In this document: in pieces, positions 1-10,073 of the stretch | Position numbering within the stretch: the first letter of the stretch is position 1 | How the letters are laid out: each line of letters begins with the position of its first letter | Assembly (NCBI RefSeq): GCF_004114915.1 | Contig: NZ_CP022219.1 | Coordinates: 1,270,501-1,334,500, forward strand | Source: Bradyrhizobium guangxiense | GTDB taxonomy: Bacteria; Pseudomonadota; Alphaproteobacteria; Rhizobiales; Xanthobacteraceae | Direction of reading: 5' to 3' | DNA: 64,000 nucleotides | Position numbers and translations under genes: made by a program | Notes under the pieces: generated by a model | Seen by the model: the letters and a program-made list of their open reading frames with translations, nothing else | Database searches by the model: none | Told to the model about the DNA's origin: nothing

Positions 1-104
1 TGTGACTATAATTCTGGATGCTGTATCATTCAAGGGCCCGCTGCTCCTCGGATGGTCGTCGATGCTGCTCATTCCCGCGGCCCTTTGCCCCTCAAAAAGT
101 TCCT

Positions 105-173
105 CTTTCACTTCCTTTCGCCTCTCTTTCATCTTGCTTTCGTTTTTTGGTGTGATCTAATCAAAAACGAAAG
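105..173 (+). promoter_or_regulatory. Operator-like array upstream of glpD (GlpR/DeoR type, putative)
   Basis: Seen: the pentamer CTTTC followed by A or G occurs four times at 105, 115, 126 and 137, that is every 10-11 bp, one helical turn. The last copy extends to CTTTCGTTTTT (137-147) and is mirrored by AAAAACGAAAG (163-173), an exact 11-bp inverted repeat with 15 bp between arms. Known: DeoR-family repressors such as GlpR commonly bind repeats with a TTCG core. Inference: this is the glycerol-3-phosphate-responsive operator of the glp operon. No glpR gene lies inside the window. Confidence 0.55.
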
Positions 174-206
174 TAACCGCTCGAAGGAACGGGCGGTCGT
201 CGGGGG

Positions 207-1757
207 ATGCGTCTGTTGGAGCGTATTTTCGACCTCGCCATCATCGGAGGCGGTGTTAACGGCTGCGGCATCGCGCGCGACGCGGTGGGCCGCGGCAACA
301 GCGTTTTCCTGTGCGAAATGAACGATCTGGCGAGCGGGACGTCGTCCTGGTCGACCAAGCTGGTGCACGGCGGCCTGCGCTATCTCGAATATTACGAGTT
401 TCGCCTGGTCCGCGAGGCGCTGATCGAGCGCGAGATCCTCTGGGGCATCGCGCCCCATATCATCCGCCCCTTGCGTTTCGTTCTGCCGCATCATGCCGGC
501 CTGCGCCCCGCCTGGCTGCTGCGCCTCGGCCTCTTCCTCTATGACCACATTGGCGGCCGCCATCTGTTGCCGGCCACGCGATCGGTCGATCTTGCGCGTG
601 ACGAGGTCGGAAAGCCGCTGATCCCGAATCGCTACAGCCGCGCCTTCGAATATTCCGACTGTTTCGTCGACGACGCCCGCCTCGTCGTGCTCAACGCGCG
701 CGATGCCGCCGACAAGGGCGCCGAGATTCGCACTCGCACCCGTGCCACCGAGATCCGCCAGTCAGGCGGCCTCTGGACCGTCGGCATGATCGACACGTTG
801 ACCGGTGAGCGCTCGCAGATCCAGGCCCGGGCGCTGGTCAATGCCGGCGGCCCCTGGGTCGAGGACGTGCTCGGCCGCGGTGCCGGCGTCAATGCGAAGG
901 CCAAGGTGCGCCTGGTGCAGGGCTCGCACATCGTGGTCAGGAAGCTCTACGACCACGACCGCGCCTACATGTTCCAGAACGCGGACGGCCGCATCATCTT
1001 CGTGATTCCGTATCAGGACGATTTCACGCTGATCGGCACCACCGACCGCGACTATGACGGCGATCCCGCCAAGGTGAAGGCGACGGCCGAGGAGATCCAG
1101 TATCTCTGCGCGGCGGCAAGCGAATATCTGGCCAAGCCGGTGACGCCGCAGGACGTGGTCTGGACCTATTCCGGCGTGCGCCCGCTCTACGACGACGGCG
1201 CCAGCGAAGCCAAGGCCGCGACACGCGATTACGTGTTCGAGCTTGATACGCCCGGCGGGGTGCCGCTGCTGTCGATCTATGGCGGCAAGATCACCACCTA
1301 TCGCCGCCTCGCCGAAGAGGCGCTGGAGCGCCTCGCGCCCTATCTGCGCAGCGCAAAGGCGCGTGAGGGTTGGACCGGCAAATGGCCGCTGCCCGGCGGA
1401 GACATGAACGTGTCCGACATTGACGGGCTGATTGCCGAGCTCCAGCGCGGCTATCCCTTCCTCAGTCACGAGCATGCGCGGCGCCTCGCGCGCGCCTATG
1501 GCACGAGGGCCATCAAGCTGCTCGGCGATGCCAAATCGGCCGCCGATCTCGGCCAGCCCTTCGGTGCGACGCTGACCGAACGCGAGGTCCGGTACCTCAT
1601 CGCCAACGAATGGGCCGTGACCGCCGAAGACGTCGTCTGGCGCCGTTCCAAACTCGGCCTGCGACTGTCTGCCGACGAGATCGCCGTGCTCGACGACTGG
1701 ATCCGAACCCACGCCGTGGCGCAAAGTCCCCTGCTGGAAGCGGGAGGACGCTCATGA
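207..1757 (+). CDS. glpD: Glycerol-3-phosphate dehydrogenase (aerobic, FAD)
   Basis: Oxidises glycerol-3-phosphate to dihydroxyacetone phosphate and feeds electrons to quinone at the inner membrane. The 516-residue product is normal length for GlpD. The FAD-binding Rossmann motif GGGVNG is at about residues 14-19, and the DAO-family signature with STKLVHGGLRYLE follows at about 49-61. The C-terminal third matches the GlpD cap domain. The ATG at 207 directly follows a G-run; a better Shine-Dalgarno, GAAGGA at 183-188, is rather far, so the start could be slightly different. It is the first gene of the operon and its stop overlaps the next start by four bases (ATGA). Context with a glycerol-type ABC transporter supports a glycerol catabolic role rather than phospholipid turnover only. 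Confidence 0.95.
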   Translation: MRLLERIFDLAIIGGGVNGCGIARDAVGRGNSVFLCEMNDLASGTSSWSTKLVHGGLRYLEYYEFRLVREALIEREILWGIAPHIIRPLRFVLPHHAGLRPAWLLRLGLFLYDHIGGRHLLPATRSVDLARDEVGKPLIPNRYSRAFEYSDCFVDDARLVVLNARDAADKGAEIRTRTRATEIRQSGGLWTVGMIDTLTGERSQIQARALVNAGGPWVEDVLGRGAGVNAKAKVRLVQGSHIVVRKLYDHDRAYMFQNADGRIIFVIPYQDDFTLIGTTDRDYDGDPAKVKATAEEIQYLCAAASEYLAKPVTPQDVVWTYSGVRPLYDDGASEAKAATRDYVFELDTPGGVPLLSIYGGKITTYRRLAEEALERLAPYLRSAKAREGWTGKWPLPGGDMNVSDIDGLIAELQRGYPFLSHEHARRLARAYGTRAIKLLGDAKSAADLGQPFGATLTEREVRYLIANEWAVTAEDVVWRRSKLGLRLSADEIAVLDDWIRTHAVAQSPLLEAGGRS

Positions 1758-2830
1758 CCGTGACACTCGATCACGTGACCCGGACCGTCGATGGCGTCGC
1801 GCACATCCGCGACGTCTCGCTGACGCTGGAGAGCGGAACTCTCAACGTGCTGCTCGGGCCCACGCTGTCGGGCAAGACCTCGATCATGCGGTTGCTCGCC
1901 GGCCTCGACAAGCCGACCACGGGCAAGGTGGTGGTGAACGGCAAGGACGTCACCGGCGCCGACGTGCGCCAGCGTTCGGTCGCGATGGTCTACCAGCAGT
2001 TCATCAACTATCCCTCGCTGACGGTCTATGAGAACATCGCTTCGCCCCTGCGCGTGCAGGGCAAGCCGCGCGACGAGATCGAGGCGCGCGTGGCCGAGGC
2101 CGCAAAGCTGCTGCGGCTCGAGCCGTTCCTGAAGCGCACGCCGCTCCAGCTCTCCGGCGGCCAGCAGCAGCGCACCGCGATCGCACGCGCGCTGGTCAAG
2201 GGGGCCGATCTCGTGCTGCTCGACGAGCCGCTCGCCAATCTCGACTACAAGCTCCGCGAGGAACTGCGCGCCGAACTGCCGCGTATTTTCGAGGCCTCGG
2301 GCGCGATCTTCGTCTATGCCACCACCGAGCCGACCGAGGCGCTGCTGCTCGGCGGCAACACGGTGTGCATGTGGGAAGGGCAGGCGCTGCAGATGGGCGA
2401 GACCACCAATGTCTATCGCCGGCCGCAGACGCTCCGCGTCGCCCAGGTATTCTCCGATCCGCCGCTCAACCTCGTCGGCATCGAGAAGAAGAATGGCTCC
2501 GTGCAATATGCCGGCGGCACGGCTTCGCCGGCCTCCGGCCTGTATTCGTCGCTGGCCGACGGCGCCTACCGCGTCGGCTTCCGCGCGCATCAGCTTGCGC
2601 TTGCCAATGGCGAGGCCGACCGCCACGCCTTCCACGCCACTGTCACGGTGACCGAGATCACCGGTTCGGAGAGTTTCGTGCATCTGACCCGCGACGGATC
2701 GAACTGGGTGGCGGTGCTGCACGGCGTGCACGAATTCGAGCCCGGCCAGATGCTCGATGCCGTGCTCGATCCGAATGACGTCTTCGTGTTCGATGCTGCC
2801 GACCGTTTGGTCGCGGCACCGGGCTCTTAA
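1754..2830 (+). CDS. glpS: Glycerol ABC transporter ATP-binding protein 1 (GlpS-like)
   Basis: One of two ATPases of a CUT1-like importer; 358 residues with nucleotide-binding domain and C-terminal TOBE-like region. Seen: Walker A is GPTLSGKT (35-42), an unusual form; the signature LSGGQ (133-137) and Walker B LLDEP (155-159) are intact. The switch histidine expected in the sequence VYVTHDQ is replaced by threonine (VYATTEP, Thr191). The start chosen is the ATG overlapping the glpD stop; the frame is open further upstream but only inside glpD. Its partner at 2846 has the reverse set of defects, so the pair probably forms one working and one degenerate ATP site. The name follows the rhizobial glpSTPQUV operon, recalled from family knowledge. 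Confidence 0.88.
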   Translation: MTVTLDHVTRTVDGVAHIRDVSLTLESGTLNVLLGPTLSGKTSIMRLLAGLDKPTTGKVVVNGKDVTGADVRQRSVAMVYQQFINYPSLTVYENIASPLRVQGKPRDEIEARVAEAAKLLRLEPFLKRTPLQLSGGQQQRTAIARALVKGADLVLLDEPLANLDYKLREELRAELPRIFEASGAIFVYATTEPTEALLLGGNTVCMWEGQALQMGETTNVYRRPQTLRVAQVFSDPPLNLVGIEKKNGSVQYAGGTASPASGLYSSLADGAYRVGFRAHQLALANGEADRHAFHATVTVTEITGSESFVHLTRDGSNWVAVLHGVHEFEPGQMLDAVLDPNDVFVFDAADRLVAAPGS

Positions 2831-2845
2831 AGAGGGAGGTGCGCC

Positions 2846-3930
2846 ATGGCCCGCATTGACCTCGTCGATCTCGCCCATTCCTACGGCGGCAATGATGCGC
2901 CGCAGGAGAGCTTTGCGCTGAAGCCGGTGACCATGACCTGGCGGCAGGGGGGAGCCTATGCGCTGCTCGGCCCAAGCGGCTGCGGCAAGACCACGCTGCT
3001 CAACGTCATCTCCGGCATCATCACGCCCTCGCGCGGGAAAATCCTGTTCGACGGCAAGGACATCACACCGCTGTCAACCCAGAAGCGCAACATCGCCCAG
3101 GTGTTCCAGTTTCCGGTGATCTACGACACCATGACGGTCGGACAGAACCTGGCGTTTCCGCTGAAGAACCGCGGCGTGGCGAAGGCCGAGATCGACAAGC
3201 GCGTCGCCGAGATCGGCCGTCTGCTCGATCTCGAGCCCTATCTGAACCGCAAGGCGACGCGGCTCACCGCCGACGCCAAGCAGAAGATCTCGCTCGGCCG
3301 CGGCCTGGTCCGTTCCGACGTCGCCGCCGTGCTGTTCGACGAGCCGCTGACGGTGATTGACCCCGAGCTGAAATGGCAGCTCCGATCGAAGCTGAAGGCG
3401 TTGCATCGCGAGCTCGATCTCACGATGATCTACGTCACCCACGACCAGACCGAGGCGCTGACCTTCGCCGACACCGTCGTCGTCATGCATGACGGCCGCG
3501 TGGTGCAGAGCGGCACCCCGGCCGAGCTGTTCGACAAGCCCGCGCACACTTTCGTCGGTTATTTCATCGGCTCCCCCGGCATGAACATCCTGCCGGCCGA
3601 GGGGAGGGGGCGTGAGGCGCGCATTGGCGGCCATGTCATCGCGCTCAACCGCGCTTACGACAATCTGCCTGCCGGCGCGAAGATCGAGATCGGCGTCCGT
3701 CCCGAATTCGTCGAGATCGTGGCGCCTGCGCCGGGCCTGCTCACCGCGAGGATCGAGCGCATCGACGATCTCGGCCGCATCCGCTTTGCGCGGACGCGCC
3801 TCGGTGATGCCAAGCTCGCGGCGCGCGCGCCGGCGGGCTTCACGTCATCCGACGGCGACGCCGGGCTGAAATTCGATCCGTCGCACGTCCACGTCTATGC
3901 CGACAGCCTTCTGGTGGAGGGAGCCGCCTG

Positions 3931-3931
<1 letters not shown>
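2846..3931 (+). CDS. glpT: Glycerol ABC transporter ATP-binding protein 2 (GlpT-like)
   Basis: Second ATPase of the glycerol importer, 361 residues. Walker A GPSGCGKT (42-49), Walker B LFDEP (163-167) and switch His199 (VTHDQ) are canonical. The ABC signature, however, is degenerate: where LSGGQ is expected there is LTADAKQ starting at about residue 140. The C-terminal region from about 240 resembles the regulatory or TOBE domain of MalK/UgpC-type ATPases. It lies 15 bp after the previous gene, with a good Shine-Dalgarno (GGGAGG) in the gap, and its stop overlaps the next start by one base. It should heterodimerise with the preceding ATPase. This is the transporter ATPase, not the E. coli GlpT antiporter. 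Confidence 0.88.
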
Positions 3932-4832
<901 letters not shown>

Positions 4833-4833
<1 letters not shown>

Positions 4834-5639
4834 TGCATTCGATTCCCGGCCGCCGGCTCATCATGGGGCTGTTCCTGATCTTCCTGCTGCTGCCGATCTA
4901 CTGGCTCGTCAACATGAGCTTCAAGACCAACAGCGAGATCGTCTCGACGATGACGCTGTGGCCGCACACGCCGACGCTGCAGCATTACAAGCGCATCTTC
5001 ACCGACGAGAGCTGGTATTCCGGCTACATCAATTCTCTGGAATACGTCGTCCTCAACACCATCATCTCGATCTCGGTCGCCCTGCCTGCGGCCTATGCGT
5101 TCTCGCGCTACCGCTTCCTCGGCGACAAGCACCTGTTCTTCTGGCTGCTGTCGAACCGCATGGCGCCGGCCGCGGTCTACGCGCTGCCGTTCTTCAACCT
5201 CTATTCGGCGATAGGCCTGTTCGATACGCCCTGGGGGGTGGCGCTCGCGCACTGCATCTTCAACGTACCGCTGGCGGTCTGGATCCTCGAAGGCTTCGTC
5301 TCCGGCGTGCCGCGCGAGATCGACGAGACCGCTTTCCTCGACGGCTATTCGTTTCCGCGCTTCTTCATCAAGATCCTGGTGCCGCTGATCGCGAGTGGGA
5401 TCGGCGTCGCCGCCTTCTTCTGCTTCATGTTCTCCTGGGTCGAGCTGTTGCTGGCGCGCACGCTGACCTCGGTGTCGGCCAAGCCGATCGCGGCGATCAT
5501 GACCCGCACGGTGTCGGCCTCGGGCATGGACTGGGGCCTGCTCGCGGCCGCCGGCGTGCTCACCATCATCCCGGGCGCGCTCGTGATCTGGTTCGTCCGC
5601 AACTACATCGCGAGCGGTTTCGCGCTCGGTCGCGTCTAG
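4833..5639 (+). CDS. glpQ: Glycerol ABC transporter permease 2
   Basis: Second permease, 268 residues, MalG/UgpE-like. The frame is open far upstream through glpP, but the real start is the ATG at 4833 in the TGATG junction; it gives an N-terminus with one hydrophobic span (MGLFLIFLLLPIYWLV) and the usual length. The EAA loop EIDETAFLDGYS is present at about residues 156-167. Together with the gene at 3931 it should form the transmembrane heterodimer. Confidence 0.9.
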
Positions 5640-5649
5640 GGAGGCATCA

Positions 5650-5979
5650 ATGGAATCCATCGCATGGATGGCCTGGACGCTGCCGACGGCGATCTTCTTC
5701 GCCGCGCTCGCCTGCACGCTCGCGGTGATGACCTGGCTCGCAGCCGTTTATCCCGAAGCCGAGCGGGTCGGCGTGCTTCGCATTCCGACCACGCGCGGCG
5801 ACCGCCTGTTCATTTCGCTGATATCAGCTGCGGTGATCCACCTGCTCTGGATCGGCTTGTTCGGTACCGACGCGATCGCAACGCTGCCGATCGGCGAGGA
5901 GGGCGTCGAGATCTCGCGCCTGTGGCTCGCAAGTGGAATTTCGCTGGTGACGGCCGTGCTCATTTTCCGCACGGTCTGA
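5650..5979 (+). CDS. glpU: DUF2160-type small membrane protein of the glycerol operon
   Basis: 109 residues with three predicted membrane spans (about 8-31, 53-72, 88-107). It matches my memory of DUF2160 proteins, which are regularly encoded between the permeases and binding protein of rhizobial glycerol transport operons. The biochemical role is unknown; an accessory transporter subunit is a reasonable guess from position only. It starts 10 bp after the permease stop with GGGAGG upstream. Confidence 0.8.
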   Translation: MESIAWMAWTLPTAIFFAALACTLAVMTWLAAVYPEAERVGVLRIPTTRGDRLFISLISAAVIHLLWIGLFGTDAIATLPIGEEGVEISRLWLASGISLVTAVLIFRTV

Positions 5980-6056
5980 AGCTTGCGAAGGGACGGCCAG
6001 ATCCGGGGGGAAACCCGGGCCTGTATAAAAGTTTGTCGCTGCAACGGAGGAACAAC

Positions 6057-7853
6057 ATGCGACAGTTTAGGAGAAGGAAAGGTCCATTGACCAAGAGCAA
6101 TTTTCTGACCATGTCCAGCGCCGCCGCCATCATGGCGGTGTCGTTCGCTGTCTCGGCGCCGGTCCGCGCCGCCGACGACGCCGTGATCCAGAAGTGGATC
6201 GCGGAATTCCAGCCTTCGACGCTGTCGAAGGAAGACCAGAAGAAGGAGCTGGAGTGGTTCGCCAAGGCCGCCGAGCCGTTCAAGGGCATGGAGATCAACG
6301 TCGTCTCCGAGACCATCACCACCCACGAATATGAATCGCAGACGCTGGCCAAGGCGTTCTCCGAGCTCACCGGCATCAAGCTCAAGCACGACCTCATCCA
6401 GGAAGGTGACGTCGTCGAGAAGCTGCAGACCCAGATGCAGTCCGGCAAGAACGTCTATGACGGCTGGATCAACGATTCCGACCTGATCGGCACGCACTTC
6501 CGCTACGGCCAGACGGTCGTGCTGTCGGATTACATGGCGGGCGAGGGCAAGGACGTCACCGATCCCATGCTCGACGTCAACGACTTCATCGGCAAGTCGT
6601 TCACGACCGGTCCGGACGGCAAGCTCTATCAGCTGCCCGACCAGCAGTTCGCCAACCTCTATTGGTTCCGCTACGACTGGTTCACCAACCCCGACTACAA
6701 GGCCAAGTTCAAGGCCAAATACGGCTACGAGCTCGGCGTGCCCGTGAACTGGTCCGCCTATGAGGACATCGCCGAGTTCTTCACCAACGACATCAAGGAG
6801 ATCAACGGCGTCAAGGTCTACGGCCATATGGACTATGGCAAGAAGGACCCCTCGCTCGGATGGCGCTTCACCGACGCCTGGCTCTCGATGGCCGGCAACG
6901 GTGACAAGGGCATTCCGAACGGTCTGCCGGTCGACGAATGGGGCATCCGCATGGAAGGTTGCCGCCCGGTCGGCTCCTCGGTGGAACGTGGTGGCGACAC
7001 CAACGGTCCGGCCGCGGTCTACTCGATCACCAAATACCTGGAGTGGCTGAAGAAGTATGCGCCGCCGCAGGCCCAGGGCATGACGTTCTCTGAAGCGGGC
7101 CCGGTGCCTGCCCAGGGCAACATCGCCCAGCAGATGTTCTGGTACACCGCCTTCACCGCCGACATGGTGAAGCCGGGCATCGCCGTGATGAACGCGGACG
7201 GTACGCCGAAATGGCGTATGGCTCCGTCGCCGCACGGCGCGTACTGGAAGGAAGGCATGAAGCTCGGCTACCAGGACGCCGGCTCCGTGACGCTGTTGAA
7301 GTCGACCCCGGCGGATCGCCGCAAGGCGGCTTGGCTCTATCTCCAGTTCATCATCTCCAAGTCGGTGAGCCTGAAGAAGAGCCATGTCGGTCTCACCTTC
7401 ATCCGTGAATCCGACATCTGGGACAAGTCGTTCACCGAGCGTGCGCCGAAGCTCGGCGGCCTGATCGAGTTCTACCGCTCGCCCGCGCGCGTGCAGTGGA
7501 CCCCGACCGGCAACAACGTGCCCGACTATCCGAAGCTCGCGCAGCTGTGGTGGCAGAACATCGGCGATGCGTCGTCCGGTGCGAAGACGCCGCAACAGGC
7601 GATGGACGCGCTTGCCGCGGCCCAGGACTCGGTGATGGAGCGCCTGGAGAAGTCCGGCGTGCAGGGCGCCTGCGGTCCGAAGCTGCACAAGAAGGAGAAG
7701 CCGGAGTACTGGTTCGCGAAGGCCGAGAAGGACGGCACCATCGCGCCCCAGCGCAAGCTCGCCAACGAGAAGCCGAAGGGCGAGACGGTCGACTACGACA
7801 CCCTGATCAAGTCGTGGCCGGCGACTCCCCCGAAGCGCGCGGAAGCGAAGTAA
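6057..7853 (+). CDS. glpV: Glycerol ABC transporter substrate-binding protein
   Basis: Periplasmic solute-binding protein, 598 residues, longer than ordinary sugar-binding proteins (about 420) but consistent with the large binding proteins of this glycerol family. An N-terminal signal peptide is visible (basic residues 2-8, hydrophobic stretch 17-33, likely cut after APVRA at residue 38). The ATG at 6057 is chosen because it follows CGGAGG and gives the signal peptide; the frame is open earlier only as a shadow of the DUF2160 gene. It is the last gene of the operon; a 77-bp gap with a hairpin-like GC stretch precedes it, which may allow higher expression of the binding protein. A strong terminator follows at 7881. 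Confidence 0.9.
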   Translation: MRQFRRRKGPLTKSNFLTMSSAAAIMAVSFAVSAPVRAADDAVIQKWIAEFQPSTLSKEDQKKELEWFAKAAEPFKGMEINVVSETITTHEYESQTLAKAFSELTGIKLKHDLIQEGDVVEKLQTQMQSGKNVYDGWINDSDLIGTHFRYGQTVVLSDYMAGEGKDVTDPMLDVNDFIGKSFTTGPDGKLYQLPDQQFANLYWFRYDWFTNPDYKAKFKAKYGYELGVPVNWSAYEDIAEFFTNDIKEINGVKVYGHMDYGKKDPSLGWRFTDAWLSMAGNGDKGIPNGLPVDEWGIRMEGCRPVGSSVERGGDTNGPAAVYSITKYLEWLKKYAPPQAQGMTFSEAGPVPAQGNIAQQMFWYTAFTADMVKPGIAVMNADGTPKWRMAPSPHGAYWKEGMKLGYQDAGSVTLLKSTPADRRKAAWLYLQFIISKSVSLKKSHVGLTFIRESDIWDKSFTERAPKLGGLIEFYRSPARVQWTPTGNNVPDYPKLAQLWWQNIGDASSGAKTPQQAMDALAAAQDSVMERLEKSGVQGACGPKLHKKEKPEYWFAKAEKDGTIAPQRKLANEKPKGETVDYDTLIKSWPATPPKRAEAK

Positions 7854-7880
7854 GGACCGCGTAACGTCGTCAAAATGCGA

Positions 7881-7913
7881 AAGGCCGGGAGTGATCCCGG
7901 CCTTTTACTTTTG
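7881..7913 (+). terminator. Rho-independent terminator of the glp operon
   Basis: Perfect 10-bp stem AAGGCCGGGA / TCCCGGCCTT (7881-7890 and 7895-7904) with a GTGA loop, followed by a T-rich tract CCTTTTACTTTT. It lies 28 bp after the binding-protein stop. Confidence 0.9.
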
Positions 7914-7936
7914 CGCCTGTGGGCGCTGTCTCCCCA

Positions 7937-8023
7937 CGTCATTGCGAGCGCAGCGAAGCAATCCAGAGTCGTTCCGCGGATGTAGTCTGGATTGCTTCGT
8001 CGCAAGGGCTCCTCGCAATGACG
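7937..8023. repeat. Palindromic intergenic repeat, class B
   Basis: Outer arms CGTCATTGCGAG and CTCGCAATGACG, inner arms AAGCAATCCAGA and TCTGGATTGCTT. The same units recur at 23294-23377. It sits between convergent glpV and the ene-reductase gene. It resembles the REP/BIME-like elements common in Bradyrhizobium intergenic DNA. Confidence 0.75.
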
Positions 8024-8046
8024 GAGGATAGAGCGACGACGCGCCG

Positions 8047-9147
8047 CTACTCCGCCGGCTCGGCTGCCAGCGTCGGATAATCCGTGTAGCCCTTGGCGTC
8101 GCCGCCGTAGAACGTATTCTTGTCCCAGTCGTTCAGCGCTGCGCCGGTCTTCAGCCGCTCGACGAGGTCGGGATTGGAGATGAACGGCTTGCCGAAGGCG
8201 ATGAGATCGGCCGCGTTGGCGTCCAGCACCTTGGTGGCGAGGTCGAAATCGTAGCCGTTGTTGGCGACGTAGGCGCCGGAGAAGCGCTTGCGCAAGGACG
8301 CATAATCGAACGGAGCGATGTCGCGCGGCCCGCCGGTGGCGCCTTCGACCACGTGGAGATAAACCAGCTTGAGCGCACTGAGGCCGTCGACGATGTGGTC
8401 GTACAGGGCCTGCGGGTTGGAATCCGAGATGTCGTTGGCAGGCGTCACCGGCGAGATGCGGATGCCGGTCCGCTCGGCCCCGGCCTCGGCGGCAACGGCC
8501 TTGGAGCCCTCCAGCATCAGCTTCGCACGGTTCTCGATCGAGCCGCCATAGGCGTCGGTGCGCTTGTTGGCACCGTCCTTGGCAAACTGCTCGAGCAGAT
8601 AGCCGTTGGCACCGTGGATCTCGACGCCGTCGAAGCCGGCTTCCAACGCATTCTTGGTGGCACGCTTGAAATCGTCGATGATCCCTGGAATCTCGGAAAG
8701 CTCGAGCGCGCGCGGCTCGGAGACGTCGGCGAAGCCGCCGTTGACGAAGGTCTTGCCCTTGGCGCGGATTGCGCTCGGCGCCACCGGGGCCGCTCCGTTC
8801 GCCTGCAGATCGACATGCGAGATGCGGCCGACATGCCAGAGCTGGATGAAGATCTTGCCGCCGCGCTCATGGACCTTGTCGGTGACCTTGCGCCAGCCGG
8901 CGACCTGGTCCTTCGAGTAGATGCCGGGGGTGTCCTGATAGCCCTGGCCCTGTTGCGAGACCTGGCTCGCTTCGGTGATCAGGAGGCCTGCGGAGGCGCG
9001 CTGGCCGTAATAGTCGGCGGCGAGCGCGCCGGGTACGAAGGTGCCGGGAACGGCGCGGTTGCGCGTCAGCGGCGCCATGACGAGGCGGTTGGCCAGCGTG
9101 ATCGGGCCGAGCTTGTAGGTCTCAAACAATTTGGTCGAACGGCTCAT
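8047..9147 (-). CDS. Old Yellow Enzyme family ene-reductase (alkene reductase)
   Basis: FMN-dependent NAD(P)H:flavin oxidoreductase of the NemA/OYE family, 366 residues, standard length. The N-terminal FMN-binding stretch MAPLTRNRA is at 24-32 and the substrate-binding catalytic pair His178/Asn181 lies in EIHGANGYL. Such enzymes reduce activated C=C bonds of enones, maleimides or nitro compounds; the physiological substrate cannot be told. It has its own ATG with no close neighbour on the same strand, so it is probably monocistronic. Closest to N-ethylmaleimide reductase; gene symbol left open. Confidence 0.9.
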   Translation of the reverse strand: MSRSTKLFETYKLGPITLANRLVMAPLTRNRAVPGTFVPGALAADYYGQRASAGLLITEASQVSQQGQGYQDTPGIYSKDQVAGWRKVTDKVHERGGKIFIQLWHVGRISHVDLQANGAAPVAPSAIRAKGKTFVNGGFADVSEPRALELSEIPGIIDDFKRATKNALEAGFDGVEIHGANGYLLEQFAKDGANKRTDAYGGSIENRAKLMLEGSKAVAAEAGAERTGIRISPVTPANDISDSNPQALYDHIVDGLSALKLVYLHVVEGATGGPRDIAPFDYASLRKRFSGAYVANNGYDFDLATKVLDANAADLIAFGKPFISNPDLVERLKTGAALNDWDKNTFYGGDAKGYTDYPTLAAEPAE

Positions 9148-9325
9148 GGGGATGTTCCAAACGGTGAAAGGTCAGGAAACACTTGTGCATCGCGACATCG
9201 AGCGCAAGAGACGAGCCATACGGAAATGCAGGCGAGCTACGCGGCAAGTCGCGCGTAGCATAATTCATGTGCAATTTCGGCCGTGACAGTGGATTTCGAC
9301 TGTCACGGCCGTGCGATTTTGTAAA

Positions 9326-9829
9326 TCAGTTCACGCCCATGAAATCGCGCTTGCCGATCTCGACGCCGTTGTGGCGCAGGATGCCGTGGGCAGTGGCGCA
9401 GTGGAAATAGAAGTTCGGCAGCGAGAACGCACTCAGGAATTGCTGGCCCTTCAGGGTCGTGGTCTTGTCGGGCCCACTCGGGAACGTGACGTCCTTGGTG
9501 TCGGCGCCCTCGAACTGCTCGGGCTTGAACGACTTCACGTAGTCGATGGTTCTGGCCAGACGCTGCTTCAGCTCTTCGAAAGTCTTTTCCGTGTCGGGAT
9601 TGGAGGGCACCTCGCTGTGCGTGAGGCGCGCGCAGCCTTTGGTCGCGAAATCGCTGACGAGCTGGATCTGCCGCGACAGCGGCAGCATGTCCGGGAAGAG
9701 GCGGGAGCCGAGCAGCACGCTCGGGTCGATCTTCTTGGCCGCGCAATGCGCCTCGGCCTTGGTAAGCAGGCCAACCATGCTGTTCAGCATTTGCAAGTAG
9801 GCGGGGACGACGGCGTCGTAGAAGGACAT
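9326..9829 (-). CDS. DUF1993 family protein
   Basis: 167 residues, starting at ATG 9829 (MSFYDAVVPAY), the position typical for the family; the frame extends 18 codons further but without a better start. The sequence fits DUF1993, a four-helix-bundle family distantly like DinB that is found as a single-domain cytosolic protein. Function unknown. Histidines expected for a DinB-like metal site are not clearly arranged, though His-rich YFHCATAHGILRH is near the C-terminus. Transcribed in the same direction as the ene-reductase, 178 bp upstream of it. Confidence 0.8.
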   Translation of the reverse strand: MSFYDAVVPAYLQMLNSMVGLLTKAEAHCAAKKIDPSVLLGSRLFPDMLPLSRQIQLVSDFATKGCARLTHSEVPSNPDTEKTFEELKQRLARTIDYVKSFKPEQFEGADTKDVTFPSGPDKTTTLKGQQFLSAFSLPNFYFHCATAHGILRHNGVEIGKRDFMGVN

Positions 9830-9961
9830 GTGATGCTCGCTTGTGAATGGAGAAAATCTCAGGAAAAAACCTGAGCCACTCAAATGGGAGGCTCATGAAA
9901 AAATACAATCGCGCAAAGCGGCTTGTGCGATGCGAAAATTCTACGGTGCCCCACCTACGGT

Positions 9962-10060
9962 GTCATCGTCCGCGTAGGCGGGCGATCCAGTACTCCGAGG
10001 CAGTAGTGATCGAGCCGATAGGCCGCGGCGTACTGGATTCCCGCCTTCGCGGGGAATGAC
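9962..10060. repeat. Palindromic intergenic repeat, class D
   Basis: Imperfect inverted repeat with arms starting GTCATCGTCCGCG and ending GCGGGGAATGAC; the inner arms GATCCAGTA and TACTGGATT pair. Only copy of this variant in the window, between the DUF1993 and transglycosylase genes. Confidence 0.6.
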
Positions 10061-10073
10061 TACGGAAAGACTA

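Noticed and set aside
1..104. Open frames running in from the left edge
   Set aside because: Frames 1 and 2 are open by chance; neither shows recognisable protein sequence, so no partial gene is called.
105..141. CTTTC repeats as a CRISPR or minisatellite
   Set aside because: Units are five bases with 10-11 bp period and no conserved spacer or repeat length; an operator array fits better.
5748..7688. 646-residue frame antisense to glpV
   Set aside because: Shadow of a conserved binding protein; no start signal or recognised domain.
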